Source: Dactylosporangium aurantiacum (lineage in GTDB: Bacteria; Actinomycetota; Actinomycetes; Mycobacteriales; Micromonosporaceae). From it: a stretch of DNA of 64,000 bases. Position 1 is the stretch's first letter. Each line of letters starts with the position of its first letter. The DNA is taken from the NCBI RefSeq assembly GCF_000716715.1, contig NZ_JNYJ01000047.1:103498-167497 (forward strand), read 5' to 3'. Positions 1 to 7,875 of this stretch are shown here, one piece after another. The notes under the pieces are model-generated. The model was not told the DNA's origin. It was given only the letters and a program-made list of their open reading frames with translations, and did not search any database. Made by a program: the position numbers and the translations under genes.

Positions 1-2
1 AG

Positions 3-503
3 GAGGTCCGCCCCGACCTGCCGCTGGGCGCCGTCGTCATCGGCGAGCGGCACCGCCGCGGCGGCGAGGAGCACCTGCGCATGCTGGCCAAGCAGGAGCG
101 CGGCTGCACGTTCTTCGTCTCCCAGGTGGTGTACGACGTCAACGAGGCGAAGAACCTCGTCTCCGACTACCTGTACGAGTGCCGCGACCGCGGGGTGACG
201 CCGCGGACGGTGGTGTTCACGCTGTCGCTGTGCGGCTCGCTCAAGACCCTGGAGTTCGTCCGCTGGCTCGGCGTCGACGTGCCCCGGTGGCTGCAGAACT
301 CGATCCGGTACGCCGACGACCCGCTCGCCGAGTCCTACCGGCAGGCCCTCGCCATCGCCCGGGACCTGGCGGACTTCTGCGAGGAGCTGGGCATGCCGTA
401 CGGCTTCAACGTGGAGAGCGTCTCCATCCGCCGGGCCGAGATCGAGGCGACCACCGAGCTGGCCGCCGACGTCGCCGCCCTGCTGCGCGAGCGCGGCCGG
501 TGA
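3..503 (+). CDS. Methylenetetrahydrofolate reductase-like protein (3' part)
   Basis: The reading frame is open from the left edge, so the 5' end lies outside the window; about 166 codons are present. The visible part has an internal 'GERH' stretch, 'FFVSQVVYD' and 'NVESVSIRR', which look like the C-terminal strands and helices of the flavin-dependent TIM-barrel reductases that convert methylenetetrahydrofolate to methyltetrahydrofolate. The flavin-binding N-terminal half cannot be checked here. The stop overlaps the GTG start of the next gene by four bases (GTGA), so the two are probably co-transcribed. Family assignment rests on overall look, not on a complete domain, and a related folate or one-carbon enzyme is possible. 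Confidence 0.6.
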   Translation, partial: EVRPDLPLGAVVIGERHRRGGEEHLRMLAKQERGCTFFVSQVVYDVNEAKNLVSDYLYECRDRGVTPRTVVFTLSLCGSLKTLEFVRWLGVDVPRWLQNSIRYADDPLAESYRQALAIARDLADFCEELGMPYGFNVESVSIRRAEIEATTELAADVAALLRERGR

Positions 504-1276
504 CCGGAGAGCTGCGGCTCGACGGCGGCTTCGACCGCGGCGCGGTCCGCGTCGGCGACACCGTCCGGCGGGTGGCGGGGCCGTGGACGCCGGCCGTACA
601 CGCGCTGCTGCGGCACCTGGAGGCGGCCGGCTTCGACGCCGCGCCCCGCGCGCTGGGCCTCGACGAGCAGGGCCGGGAGGTGCTGTCGTTCCTGCCCGGC
701 ACGGTCGTCGGTGCGGCCCGGCCGTGGCCCGCGTGGGTGCACGGCGACGACGCGCTGCGCCAGGTCGCCGACTGGCTGCGCGCCTACCACGCCGCCGTCG
801 CGTCCTTCGTGCCGCCGGCGGACGCCCGCTGGCGCGGCGGCGAGCCCTGGCGGCCGGGCCTCGTCATCGGGCACAACGACGCGGCGCCGTACAACGCGGC
901 CTGGGCGGACGGGCGCCTCACCGGCTTCTTCGACTGGGACCTCGCCGGGCCGGTGACCCGCGCGGCGGACCTGGCGTTCACCGCGTTCGCGTGGGTGCCG
1001 CTGCACGCGCGGCACGTGGTGGCGGCCGAGGGGTTCACGGCGTTCGCCGAGCGCCCCCGGCGGCTGCGGCGCTTCCTCGACGTGTACGGCTGGTCCGGCC
1101 CCACCGGCGCCTTCGTCGACCTGGTGCGGGACCGGGTGACCGCCGAGGCGGGCCGGGTCCGGCGGGCCGCGGCGGCCGGTGACGCCACGTTCGCGCGGAT
1201 GGTCGAGCACGGCGTCGACGCGAGGCTGCTCACCGCCGCGGCGGAGCTCGCCGACTTCTTCGACACCACCTCATAG
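500..1276 (+). CDS. Aminoglycoside phosphotransferase (APH) family kinase
   Basis: 258 codons from GTG at 500, which overlaps the preceding stop. The protein has the kinase-like small-molecule phosphotransferase signature: 'HNDAAPYN' is the catalytic Brenner-type loop (H-x-D-x4-N, about residue 125) and 'FFDWDLAG' carries the metal-binding aspartate of the DFG-equivalent. The length suits the family. Such enzymes phosphorylate aminoglycosides, choline, homoserine or unknown small molecules, and the substrate cannot be read from the sequence. An open frame continues upstream of 500 but that part lies inside the neighbouring reductase and is a shadow. Its coupling to a folate-type enzyme suggests a housekeeping rather than a resistance role. 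Confidence 0.75.
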   Translation: MTGELRLDGGFDRGAVRVGDTVRRVAGPWTPAVHALLRHLEAAGFDAAPRALGLDEQGREVLSFLPGTVVGAARPWPAWVHGDDALRQVADWLRAYHAAVASFVPPADARWRGGEPWRPGLVIGHNDAAPYNAAWADGRLTGFFDWDLAGPVTRAADLAFTAFAWVPLHARHVVAAEGFTAFAERPRRLRRFLDVYGWSGPTGAFVDLVRDRVTAEAGRVRRAAAAGDATFARMVEHGVDARLLTAAAELADFFDTTS

Positions 1277-1483
1277 CACCGACGACGGTTTCGTCGCGCT
1301 CGACCGGGAGGAGGTCGTCGACGGTCGGCCCCGCTGCTGCACTGCTCATGACCGCCGCGAGCCGCGGCGCGGTGTGGCTCATCGCCGCCGAGCTGATCTC
1401 CGACCAGGCCGCCCGCCTGCGCCGCCCTGGCGTGCCGACCTGCGGGCGGTGACAGCGACGGGCGGCCGGTTCGGCGGCCGGGT

Positions 1484-2062
1484 TCAGACGGTCAGCAGGC
1501 GGTCGAGCAGTTGGTGGTACTGCAGCACCGTGTCGCGCATGCCCTCGGTGCTGTCCGAGGAACGGGCGCCGGCGTGCTCCAGCTGTTCCTCCCGCTGGCG
1601 GACGCAGCCGGCGAGGGACTGCACCGCGTCGTCCACCAGTTGCCGCGCCTCGGTGACGCTGCCGCGTGGGTCCTCGACGAAGTGGGTCTGCACCTCGTGC
1701 CAGCGCTGCCGGATCCGGTCGGCCTCGGCGGCGTCCCAGATGGCCTGCTCCTGCGCCTGCCCTGTCTCGGGGTAAGCGCTCTGCGGCGTGCCTTCGGGGT
1801 AGCCACCCTGCGCCGGCGCGCCTTCGGGGTGGCCGCCCTGCGGCGGCGCGCCCTCGGGGTAGCCGCCCTGCGGCGCGCCCTCAGGGTAGCCGCCCTGCGC
1901 CGGGGTGCCCTCCGGGTACCCGCCGCCGCGGCCTTCGGGGCCGGTCGGCTGCGGGCCGGTCGGCTGGGGCCCGGTGCCGGTCTGCTGCGCCCCGGGGGTC
2001 TGTTGCGCCTGGGACGCCTGGCCGGAGCCGAACGGTGCCTGCTGGAAGTTCTCGTCACGCAT
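1484..2062 (-). CDS. Pro/Gly-repeat protein with helical C-terminal domain
   Basis: 192 codons from ATG at 2062, preceded by a good ribosome site (AGGAAGG about 10 bases upstream). The first 120 residues are a low-complexity Gln/Gly/Pro linker with about five copies of a 9-10 residue unit built on 'GGYPEGAP'. The last 70 residues form an alpha-helical domain with 'WHEVQTHFVEDPRG', closely similar to 'WERMQAHFVEEPEA' in the upstream gene, so the two proteins are paralogues. No signal peptide or membrane segment is visible. Probably cotranscribed with the gene at 2116-2682. The function is unknown; the disordered tail plus a shared helical domain suggests they bind each other or a common partner. 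Confidence 0.7.
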   Translation of the reverse strand: MRDENFQQAPFGSGQASQAQQTPGAQQTGTGPQPTGPQPTGPEGRGGGYPEGTPAQGGYPEGAPQGGYPEGAPPQGGHPEGAPAQGGYPEGTPQSAYPETGQAQEQAIWDAAEADRIRQRWHEVQTHFVEDPRGSVTEARQLVDDAVQSLAGCVRQREEQLEHAGARSSDSTEGMRDTVLQYHQLLDRLLTV

Positions 2063-2080
2063 CGCGATCGTGCCTTCCTG

Positions 2081-2120
2081 AGTCGTTGGCCGTGCTCAGC
2101 AGTCGTTGGCCGTGCTCAGC
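2081..2120. repeat. Perfect 20-bp tandem duplication between two paralogous genes
   Basis: agtcgttggccgtgctcagc occurs twice in direct succession (2081-2100 and 2101-2120). The second copy contains the stop codon of the 2116-2682 gene and the first copy fills the gap before the ribosome site of the 1484-2062 gene. It looks like a recent slippage event and changes the spacing between the two genes. Confidence 0.95.
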
Positions 2121-2682
2121 CGTGCCGTGGGGTCGGCCGGCCGCCCGACGCGTCGCCGAGCAGCTCGGCGAACAGCAGCCGGTAGTGCATCAGCGCCTGC
2201 CGCAGCTGCTCCGTCGACGCCTGCCCGCGCTCGTTCACCTTGTTGATCTCGTGCGCGTCGCGGTAGTGGCCGAGCGTCTCGGCGTGGTCGACGCTGAGAT
2301 CCTGGACCCGGGTGTCGAAGTCCTCGACGGGGTACCCACGCTCCCCCATCACCTTCGTCACGAGCTCGTCGGCCTCCCGCGTCGCTGCCTCGGGCTCCTC
2401 CACGAAGTGGGCCTGCATGCGTTCCCACTGCTCGGCGTACCGCTGCCGCTGCTGTGGATCGAGCTCCCTGAGCTGCAGCTCGGCATGGCGCCGCTCGCGC
2501 TGCTGCAGCTCGCGCTCGGCGGCGCTGCGGCTGTGCCGCTCGTCGAGCGCCCGCTCGTACTCCGGTCCGAACCGCTGCCGCAACGCCTCGGTCCGGCGGT
2601 GCCGGCTGACGACGGCCGCGACGATCGCGACCACGGCGAGGGCGAGCACGACGATGGCGACAATGGCCGCAGTCGAGGACAT
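2116..2682 (-). CDS. Membrane-anchored helical protein, paralogue of 1484-2062
   Basis: 188 codons from ATG at 2682 with an AAAGGAT ribosome site. Residues 4-26 are a hydrophobic N-terminal segment without a convincing cleavage site, so the protein is probably anchored with its body in the cytoplasm. The rest is highly charged and helical, likely coiled coil around residues 30-85, followed by 'WERMQAHFVEEPEA', the motif shared with the downstream paralogue. First gene of a two-gene unit. I do not recognise a named family; similar small anchored helical proteins are common in actinomycetes. The 120-base gap to the divergent cupin gene must hold its promoter. Confidence 0.75.
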   Translation of the reverse strand: MSSTAAIVAIVVLALAVVAIVAAVVSRHRRTEALRQRFGPEYERALDERHSRSAAERELQQRERRHAELQLRELDPQQRQRYAEQWERMQAHFVEEPEAATREADELVTKVMGERGYPVEDFDTRVQDLSVDHAETLGHYRDAHEINKVNERGQASTEQLRQALMHYRLLFAELLGDASGGRPTPRHG

Positions 2683-2802
2683 GGCAGATCCTTTCCCGAG
2701 GAGCCACGACCGACGCTAGCCCGGCCCGTGCCGGCCGACCTCACCCTCGCTCACGCATGTTTCCGGCGGTGTGAGCGGCCATCGGGCGGGTACGTCCCCG
2801 CC

Positions 2803-3234
2803 ATGCACGACACTTCTTCAGCGGGTGCCGCAGGGCGGCACCGGTCGGATGCCTGGCGGTCGGCGGTCACCGTGCTCCAGGAGGCGTCACCGCCGCAGGT
2901 CCCCCAGGACGCGCACGCCATGACGATCGTCGTGGAGTTCCCGCCCGGCGACCCCGGCACGCCACCGCACCGCCACCCCGGCCCCGCGTTCGGGTACGTC
3001 CTGGAGGGCGAGATGGTGTTCGAGCTCGAGGGCGAGCCGCCGCGCGTGCTGCGCGCCGGTGACGTGTTCTGGGAACCGGGCGGCGACGTCATCCACTACC
3101 AGGACGGCAACCACCGCGACGACGTGCCGGTCAAGTACACCGTCACGATGTTCTGCGACCCCGACAAGCCCATGCTCACCCTCGTCGAGGAGGACGAGCT
3201 CGCCCGCCGGGCGAGCCGCCGGGTCCCGGCGTGA
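2803..3234 (+). CDS. Small cupin-domain protein
   Basis: 143 codons from ATG at 2803; the frame is open upstream but that part overlaps the minus-strand genes. The cupin barrel is seen in 'PHRHPGPAFGYVLEG' (first motif, histidines and glutamate for a metal) and 'AGDVFWEPGGDVIHY' (second motif). A single small cupin can be a dioxygenase, isomerase or binding protein. A TACGTC hexamer at 2791 ends 6 bases before the ATG, so the message may be leaderless. The stop overlaps the GTG of the next gene by four bases (GTGA), so cupin and NAD(P)-binding protein form a two-gene operon and may act on one small molecule. Confidence 0.8.
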   Translation: MHDTSSAGAAGRHRSDAWRSAVTVLQEASPPQVPQDAHAMTIVVEFPPGDPGTPPHRHPGPAFGYVLEGEMVFELEGEPPRVLRAGDVFWEPGGDVIHYQDGNHRDDVPVKYTVTMFCDPDKPMLTLVEEDELARRASRRVPA

Positions 3235-3971
3235 AGGTCGCGGTGTTCGGCGGCACCGGCCGCATCGGCTCGCGGGTCGTCGCGCTGCTCGACGCCGCCG
3301 GCCACGAGGCGGTGCCGCACGGCCTGTCCACCGGCGTCGACCTGGTCAGCGGCCGGGGCGTCGCCGGTGCGGTCCGCGGCGCCGACGTCGCGGTGAACCT
3401 GACGAACTCGCCGACGTTCGACGAGGCGTCCCCGGCGTTCTTCCGGGCCAGCATGGACACCCTCCTCACGGCCGCCCGCGACGCGGACGTCAGCCACGCG
3501 GTCGTGCTGTCGATCGTCGGCGCCGACCGGGTCCCGGACGTCGTGCACTACCGGGCCAAGGTGCTGCAGGAGGACCTGCTGAAGGAGGGCCCGGTCCCGT
3601 ACTCGATCGTGCGCGCCACCCAGTTCTTCGAGTTCGTCGACACGGTGCTGTCGTGGACCGCCGACGCGGACACCGTCCGCCTCCCCACCACCCCGCTGCA
3701 GCCGGTCGCCGCCGCCGACGTCGCCCGGGTCGTGGCCGACGTCAGCGCCGGCCCGCCGCTGACCGGCACCGTCGAGGTCGCCGGCCCCGAGGTGTACCCC
3801 CTCGACGAGCTCGGCCGCATCACGCTCGCCGCCCACGGCGACGGCCGCACCGTCGTCACCGACCCCACCGCCGGCCTGTACGCCGCGGTGCCGGACGACG
3901 CGATCACCGCCGGCGAGGATGCGCTGATCGCGACGACGACGTACCGCGACTGGCTCGCCGCCACCGGCTGA
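3231..3971 (+). CDS. NAD(P)-binding Rossmann-fold (NmrA-like, atypical SDR) protein
   Basis: 246 codons from GTG at 3231, translationally coupled to the cupin gene. The N-terminus 'VAVFGGTGRIGSRV' is a GxxGxxG dinucleotide-binding loop, and 'HAVVLSIVGADRVP', 'HYRAKVLQEDLL' and 'YSIVRATQFFEF' are typical of atypical SDR proteins such as NmrA-like sensors or quinone reductases. The classical YxxxK pair is represented by Y-x-x-K in 'HYRAK'. The protein is probably cytosolic. Together with the cupin it could form a small oxidoreductive step, but the substrate is unknown. Confidence 0.8.
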   Translation: MKVAVFGGTGRIGSRVVALLDAAGHEAVPHGLSTGVDLVSGRGVAGAVRGADVAVNLTNSPTFDEASPAFFRASMDTLLTAARDADVSHAVVLSIVGADRVPDVVHYRAKVLQEDLLKEGPVPYSIVRATQFFEFVDTVLSWTADADTVRLPTTPLQPVAAADVARVVADVSAGPPLTGTVEVAGPEVYPLDELGRITLAAHGDGRTVVTDPTAGLYAAVPDDAITAGEDALIATTTYRDWLAATG

Positions 3972-3982
3972 CAGCAATCCTG

Positions 3983-4000
3983 CGGCGCCTGCCGGCGCCG
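3983..4000. terminator. GC hairpin after the cupin/Rossmann operon
   Basis: CGGCGCC and GGCGCCG pair perfectly over a TGCC loop, 12 bases after the stop at 3971. There is no U-tract, as is usual in this group. It lies between convergent genes and could serve the plus-strand operon. Confidence 0.5.
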
Positions 4001-4130
4001 GGCGGGGGTTCCCACCCGCACCCCCATGCTCGCGGCGCTCGCACCGCCGGGACTGTCGCCGGCAAGATCTGCGCCACAGCGCGGGCGCCTGGGCTGGAGA
4101 CCCCGGTGGCCGGCAAGCGTCGTTTGTCGG

Positions 4131-4757
4131 CTACGACGAGTTGCCGGTCCAGCTGTACCAGCCGCCGCCGAGGTGTCGGAACGACGGCCTCACCAACCAG
4201 CCGTCGGCGTTGAGTTCCGCAGTTGGCCCGCCGGGCAGGTAGGCGAAGCCGGCGCTGTCGAAAAAGGCGCCTTGATCTTCGCGGAACACCGCGCCACCGG
4301 GCACCCAAGCGGCGCCTACGATGATGTAGCTGCCCAACCAGCGCGGCACGGTGAAGTGCTGCCACTCACTGCCCGGCGGTGGAATCGGGTGTCCGGCAAC
4401 AACGGCGGCGAACGCATCCCGGTTGGCCGCCCACCGCATGTTCAGCGGCACGCCGGTGCCGAGCAGAACCAAGGTGAGTACGCCGATGACCGGCGCGATC
4501 AGCAACCATCTGCTCCACCTGCCGGTGGTACGGGCGACGTAGAGGGACGAGCCGAGCCAGCAGCAGGCGACGACGACGGACGCGAAGCCGCTGGCCGCCA
4601 ACAAGATGAGGTGCCAGCCCGGGTAGCTCGAGGACCAGAGCACGCCACCTGCCACTGCAACGACGATCAGGTGGAATGCGCAGATCCACATTGCCCAGAT
4701 CAGCCGCCAGCCAGGTCCATCCAGCGCAGCATCGTCGCTTGTTGCAGTGTCCGACAT
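4131..4757 (-). CDS. Small membrane protein of unknown function
   Basis: 208 codons from ATG at 4757. Three strong hydrophobic segments occupy about residues 18-40, 48-70 and 83-104, followed by a roughly 100-residue domain rich in Trp, Gly and Pro with 'YIIVGAAWVPGG' and ending 'GGGWYSWTGNSS'. No family is recognised. Its codon use is less extreme than its neighbours (more A/T at third positions), suggesting a less ancient resident. It stands alone with about 95 bases to the MarC gene upstream. Confidence 0.65.
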   Translation of the reverse strand: MSDTATSDDAALDGPGWRLIWAMWICAFHLIVVAVAGGVLWSSSYPGWHLILLAASGFASVVVACCWLGSSLYVARTTGRWSRWLLIAPVIGVLTLVLLGTGVPLNMRWAANRDAFAAVVAGHPIPPPGSEWQHFTVPRWLGSYIIVGAAWVPGGAVFREDQGAFFDSAGFAYLPGGPTAELNADGWLVRPSFRHLGGGWYSWTGNSS

Positions 4758-4852
4758 GGTGGCATCCTGCACTGAGATCACCCTCGGGTCGAGGGCGTGC
4801 ACTGCATCTTCACGCACGGGTTCGGGCTGACCCCGCAGCACACACCCCCGCG

Positions 4853-5518
4853 CTAACGCCGCAGCACACCCAGGGCGGTGAGGGCGTCGACGGCAAGGCG
4901 GGTGAAGCCGCTCGCCAGCAGGGTCGCGGCGATCGCGGTGAGCAGGAGCCCGGCGACGCGGTCCGCGACCATGCGGGTGCGGTCGGACAGGCGGCGGCGC
5001 GTGGTCCCGGCGACGTACACGCACCCGCCGGTGATCGCGGCGTGGACCAGCGCGGCGATCACCAGGGCCAGGATGCCGCTGACCCTGTCGACCTGGGCGC
5101 GGAACCCGACCAGGACCGCGATCGTGGCGCCGCCGACGGTGAGCGGGAACGCGAGCGGCATGAACAGCATCGACCGCCACGACGCGGACGGCGGTGCGAG
5201 CGCCGCGCCGGTGGACGCCGACGCGTGGTCGTCGGTCCGCCCGAGCATCAACGGCACCGCCGCGATCATCAGGGCGATGCCAGCCGTCGCCGACAGCGCG
5301 GCGGCGCTCAGGCCGAGCAGCTCCAGCAGCGGCTCACCGACGAGGATCGTGCCGACGGCGACCGCGGCCACGGTGAGGAACAACCCCACCGCGAGCCGCT
5401 GATACTGCCGCGCGTCGACGGGCTGCAGCAGCGGGATGTACGACGACACGGCGGCAACCGGGCTGTACAGGCCGATGAGGGCCAGCAGCATGAGCACCGC
5501 CAGGTCCACGTCGGACAT
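4853..5518 (-). CDS. MarC-family integral membrane protein
   Basis: 221 codons from ATG at 5518. Six hydrophobic segments are arranged as in the MarC/UPF0056 family, with a central loop after 'LMIAAVPLMLGR' and a second half beginning 'MLFMPLAFPLTVGGATI'. The family's transport role has never been settled. The frame remains open for another 97 codons upstream, into a 33-bp repeat region coding for Ala/Ser/Gly-rich residues; I chose the ATG at the start of the conserved domain, but a low-complexity N-terminal extension cannot be excluded. Confidence 0.75.
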   Translation of the reverse strand: MSDVDLAVLMLLALIGLYSPVAAVSSYIPLLQPVDARQYQRLAVGLFLTVAAVAVGTILVGEPLLELLGLSAAALSATAGIALMIAAVPLMLGRTDDHASASTGAALAPPSASWRSMLFMPLAFPLTVGGATIAVLVGFRAQVDRVSGILALVIAALVHAAITGGCVYVAGTTRRRLSDRTRMVADRVAGLLLTAIAATLLASGFTRLAVDALTALGVLRR

Positions 5519-5597
5519 GGCGCCGCGGTCACCCCCCACCGCGCTCGAGGCGGTCAACCACGGCCCGCCGGAGGCCTCCGCCGGGCCGGCCGTGCCG

Positions 5598-5729
5598 CCG
5601 CTGGACGCCGCCACCGAGCCCGCCAGACGGCCGCTGGACGCCGCCACCGAGCCCGCCAGACGGCCGCTGGACGCCGCCGCCGAGCCGGCAATACGGCCGC
5701 TGGATGCCGCCGCCAAGCCGGACGCGCCG
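5598..5729. repeat. 33-bp minisatellite, four copies
   Basis: Four head-to-tail 33-base units start at 5598, 5631, 5664 and 5697. Units 1 and 2 are identical; units 3 and 4 carry substitutions and no frame-changing indels. On the minus strand, in frame with MarC, each unit reads as 11 residues of the type GRLAGSVAASS. Confidence 0.9.
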
Positions 5730-5891
5730 CCACCGGTCACCGACCTCCACGACCGGCACCCGTCGCCCGCGCCGCGGCGCGACGGACCCGTCCCACCCGG
5801 CCCGGGCACGCCTCACCCGCGGCAGGTCACCACAGCGCAGCCAGTCCTCACCCGGCCGAAGCCCCCGCACCCGCGACCGCGGCACCAGCGT

Positions 5892-5975
5892 GCTCAACTG
5901 AGCCATCCGCACGCTCAACCGAGCCATCCGCACGCTCGACCGACGCCGGCGCGCGCTCGACCAAGGCCGGCGCAC
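5892..5975. repeat. 21-bp minisatellite, four copies
   Basis: Four 21-base units start at 5892, 5913, 5934 and 5955. The first two differ at one base; the last two share the first half and diverge in the second. On the minus strand the units read as seven residues such as VERADGS. The unit length is again a multiple of three. Confidence 0.85.
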
Positions 5976-6132
5976 CAGCACTTCCGGCAGCCGGTCGACC
6001 TCCGGCGGCGCTGCAGCGGGCATCGCGGACCTCCACCCCGGGCGCACCCCTGGACGGGACGCGACAGGCCCAGGCACTACCCCGCGGCATCGCCGCCACA
6101 CCTCACCGCCGAGGCCGCAGCCGGCGGCGGCC

Positions 6133-6684
6133 TCACTCCGGCCAGTCGGCCAGCAGGTATCGGCGGATCAGCGCGGCATGCGACAACGGCGTCGCCAGGT
6201 CCGTCACGTCGCCGTTGGTGGTGTAGTCGAGCAGGACCAGATCACCCTCATCGGCGAGCCGGCGCAGCGCCGCCACCTCCTCGGCCGCCCGGTGCTCCAG
6301 CACCCACCGGTACACCGGTACGTAGATCTGCCGGCGCGCCGACTCGTAGTCCAGCAGCGTGTCGCCGGTCAGGCCGCGCCGGTGGCCGCGGACCGCGCCG
6401 AACCGGCGGACGGTCCGCTTCAGGCCGGTCATGCCGGTGGCGGTCAGCTTCGCCGGGTCGACGTCGGCGGTCTCGAACACCTTCAGCGCCTGCCAGATGC
6501 CCTCCACCGACTGCCCCGTCGTGCCCGGGCTGAACGGCACCGGGATGCCGCCGTGCGGATAGAACGGGCTGAGCCGCACCCACGGCTGCGCCCCGCGGGA
6601 CGTCACGTCCAGCACCGTCGCACCCGGGAACGCCGCCGCCAGCGACGCCTGCCCCCGCCGCCTGCTCGCCACCTGCACCACCAT
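6133..6684 (-). CDS. Conserved actinobacterial protein of unknown function
   Basis: 183 codons from ATG at 6684, chosen because a very strong purine-rich ribosome site (GGGGGAGGGGG) lies just upstream; the longer open frame overlaps the divergent gene. The core has 'PWVRLSPFYPHGGIPVPF' and 'EGIWQALKVFE', a combination I associate with a widespread actinobacterial family of unknown function (possibly DUF6939; not verified). It has no membrane segment or signal peptide. It is divergent from the DUF1810 gene, with 56 bases between the starts. Confidence 0.7.
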   Translation of the reverse strand: MVVQVASRRRGQASLAAAFPGATVLDVTSRGAQPWVRLSPFYPHGGIPVPFSPGTTGQSVEGIWQALKVFETADVDPAKLTATGMTGLKRTVRRFGAVRGHRRGLTGDTLLDYESARRQIYVPVYRWVLEHRAAEEVAALRRLADEGDLVLLDYTTNGDVTDLATPLSHAALIRRYLLADWPE

Positions 6685-6740
6685 CGAAACCCCCTCCCCC
6701 GTCCCACGCATCATGCCCCCGGGGTACGACAATTTCCGGT

Positions 6741-7160
6741 ATGGAAGATCCGTACGACCTCGCCAGGTTCGTCGACGCCCAGGCCGGCACGTACGACGAC
6801 GCGCTGGAGGAGCTGCGCCGCGGCCGCAAGCGCGGCCACTGGATGTGGTTCGTGTTCCCGCAGATCGCGGGGCTCGGGTCGAGTCCGACGGCGCAGCGGT
6901 ACGCGATCGGGTCGCTGGACGAGGCGCGGGCGTACCTGCAGCACCCGGTGCTCGGCCCGCGCCTGCACGAGTGCGCCGAGGCGATGCTCGGCAACACCGA
7001 GGCGACCGCCCAGCAGGTCCTCGGCGAGGTCGACGCGATGAAGCTGCGCTCGTCGATGACGCTGTTCCAGCTGGCCGCACCGGAGGAGTCGGTGTTCGGC
7101 CGGGTCATCGCCCGGTTCTTCGAGGGTGCCCCGGACGGCGAGACGATCCGCCGGGCCTGA
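6741..7160 (+). CDS. DUF1810 family protein
   Basis: 139 codons from ATG at 6741. 'RFVDAQAGTYDDALEELRRG' near the start, 'GHWMWFVFPQIAGLG' and 'MKLRSSMTLF' match the DUF1810 family (small cytosolic proteins of about 140-150 residues, role unknown). Its length equals that of a full family member. A TACGAC hexamer at 6725-6730 and the lack of a ribosome site suggest a short or absent leader. It is followed by a strong bidirectional hairpin. Confidence 0.85.
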   Translation: MEDPYDLARFVDAQAGTYDDALEELRRGRKRGHWMWFVFPQIAGLGSSPTAQRYAIGSLDEARAYLQHPVLGPRLHECAEAMLGNTEATAQQVLGEVDAMKLRSSMTLFQLAAPEESVFGRVIARFFEGAPDGETIRRA

Positions 7161-7190
7161 ACGACAGCGACAGCGGCCGGGACGTGGCGA

Positions 7191-7220
7191 AGGCCGGCCA
7201 CCGCAGTCGGTGGCCGGCCT
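7191..7220. terminator. 13-bp perfect hairpin between convergent genes
   Basis: AGGCCGGCCACCG (7191-7203) and CGGTGGCCGGCCT (7208-7220) pair perfectly over a CAGT loop. It lies 30 bases after the DUF1810 stop and 30 before the stop of the convergent gene at 7250, so it probably ends transcription in both directions. Confidence 0.8.
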
Positions 7221-7249
7221 CACGCCAGGGGCAATGTGGTGCGGACGGG

Positions 7250-7582
7250 TTACGCCGAGACGGTGTTGATCTCGGTCGCCGAGGCGAACGCGCTGTCCAG
7301 GCGGGCCTGGAGGGCGTCGAGCTGGTGGTACTCGCTGGCGTCGTAGGACTCGGAGCCCTCGGCGGCGAAGACGTGGTCGGACTCCGCGGCGGAGTGGTCG
7401 TAGGAGGTGAAGTCCTGCTCGGCGTAGTGCGAGCCGTCCGCGCCGGTGAACTCGACGCTGTGGCCCTGGTCGAAGCTGGTCGCCTCGGCCGAGTTGTGGT
7501 CGGCCTCGTACACGCCGAACTGCGAGTCGTAGTTCTCCTGGACGGCGAACCCTGCGGCCGCCGTACGATCGGACGATGGCAC
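7250..7582 (-). CDS. Small acidic Tyr/Asp/Ser-rich protein
   Basis: 110 codons from GTG at 7582. The product is strongly acidic, with recurring aromatic-acidic patches such as 'VQENYDSQFGVYEADHN' and 'QDFTSYDHSAAESDHVF', and a C-terminal helix 'LDALQARLDSAFASATEI'. No signal peptide is visible. The only possible start in the conserved stretch overlaps the ATG of the divergent gene at 7576 by seven bases, so the two promoters lie inside each other's coding region. I do not know the family. Confidence 0.6.
   Translation of the reverse strand: MPSSDRTAAAGFAVQENYDSQFGVYEADHNSAEATSFDQGHSVEFTGADGSHYAEQDFTSYDHSAAESDHVFAAEGSESYDASEYHQLDALQARLDSAFASATEINTVSA
7564..7569 (+). promoter_or_regulatory. 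-10 box for the leaderless gene at 7576
   Basis: TACGAT ends 6 bases before the ATG at 7576. With the usual 6-8 bases between -10 box and start site, the message would begin at or next to the ATG. Confidence 0.55.
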
Positions 7583-7854
7583 GGGTCGAGGTCGAGATGA
7601 TGACGGGCGCGCAGAACTACGCGGTGCTGCGGCTGCCCGGCCGGCGCTTCCCCGGGCTGCTCGTGCAGGGCGACTCGCTGTCCATCCTCACCGCGGAGGT
7701 CCAGCAGGCCCTGGCCCTGCTGCGGGCCGGGGACACCGCGAGCGCGGAGGAGGAACTGGCGTATGTGGCGAACCATCTCGCCGGACTCCTCGACGGCTAC
7801 ATCCGGGTGGTCGACGCCTCCGGCATGCCGCTGCCGTTCCGACGCCCCGGCTGA
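7576..7854 (+). CDS. Small conserved protein (DUF6959-like)
   Basis: 92 codons from ATG at 7576. 'NYAVLRLPGRRFPGLLVQGDSLSIL' spans the conserved strands, followed by two helices and the end 'GMPLPFRRPG'. This matches my recollection of a short cytosolic family (DUF6959) found across bacteria; not verified. It appears leaderless (-10 at 7564). The next gene follows after 21 bases, which contain that gene's own -10 box. Confidence 0.7.
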   Translation: MARVEVEMMTGAQNYAVLRLPGRRFPGLLVQGDSLSILTAEVQQALALLRAGDTASAEEELAYVANHLAGLLDGYIRVVDASGMPLPFRRPG

Positions 7855-7863
7855 GCGCGGCGG

Positions 7864-7869
7864 TAGGCT
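7864..7869 (+). promoter_or_regulatory. -10 box for the leaderless DUF427 gene
   Basis: TAGGCT ends 6 bases before the GTG at 7876, the same geometry as the other leaderless genes of this window. Confidence 0.55.
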
Positions 7870-7875
7870 ACAGCT

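Larger units (their letters stand above)
5519..6132. other. Repeat-rich gap without a convincing gene
   Basis: 614 bases between the MarC gene and the next gene. It contains two separate minisatellites (33-bp units and 21-bp units). Open frames exist on both strands because of the high GC content, but their products are only repeated low-complexity residues and none has a credible start site. It could be an N-terminal extension of the MarC gene, a decayed gene or a structural spacer. Confidence 0.6.

Noticed and set aside
1277..1483. A gene between the phosphotransferase and the repeat protein
   Set aside because: Only short shadow frames; no start site or conserved product is visible.
5598..5975. 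CRISPR-like repeats
   Set aside because: The units are directly adjacent with no spacers and are multiples of three; they are minisatellites.
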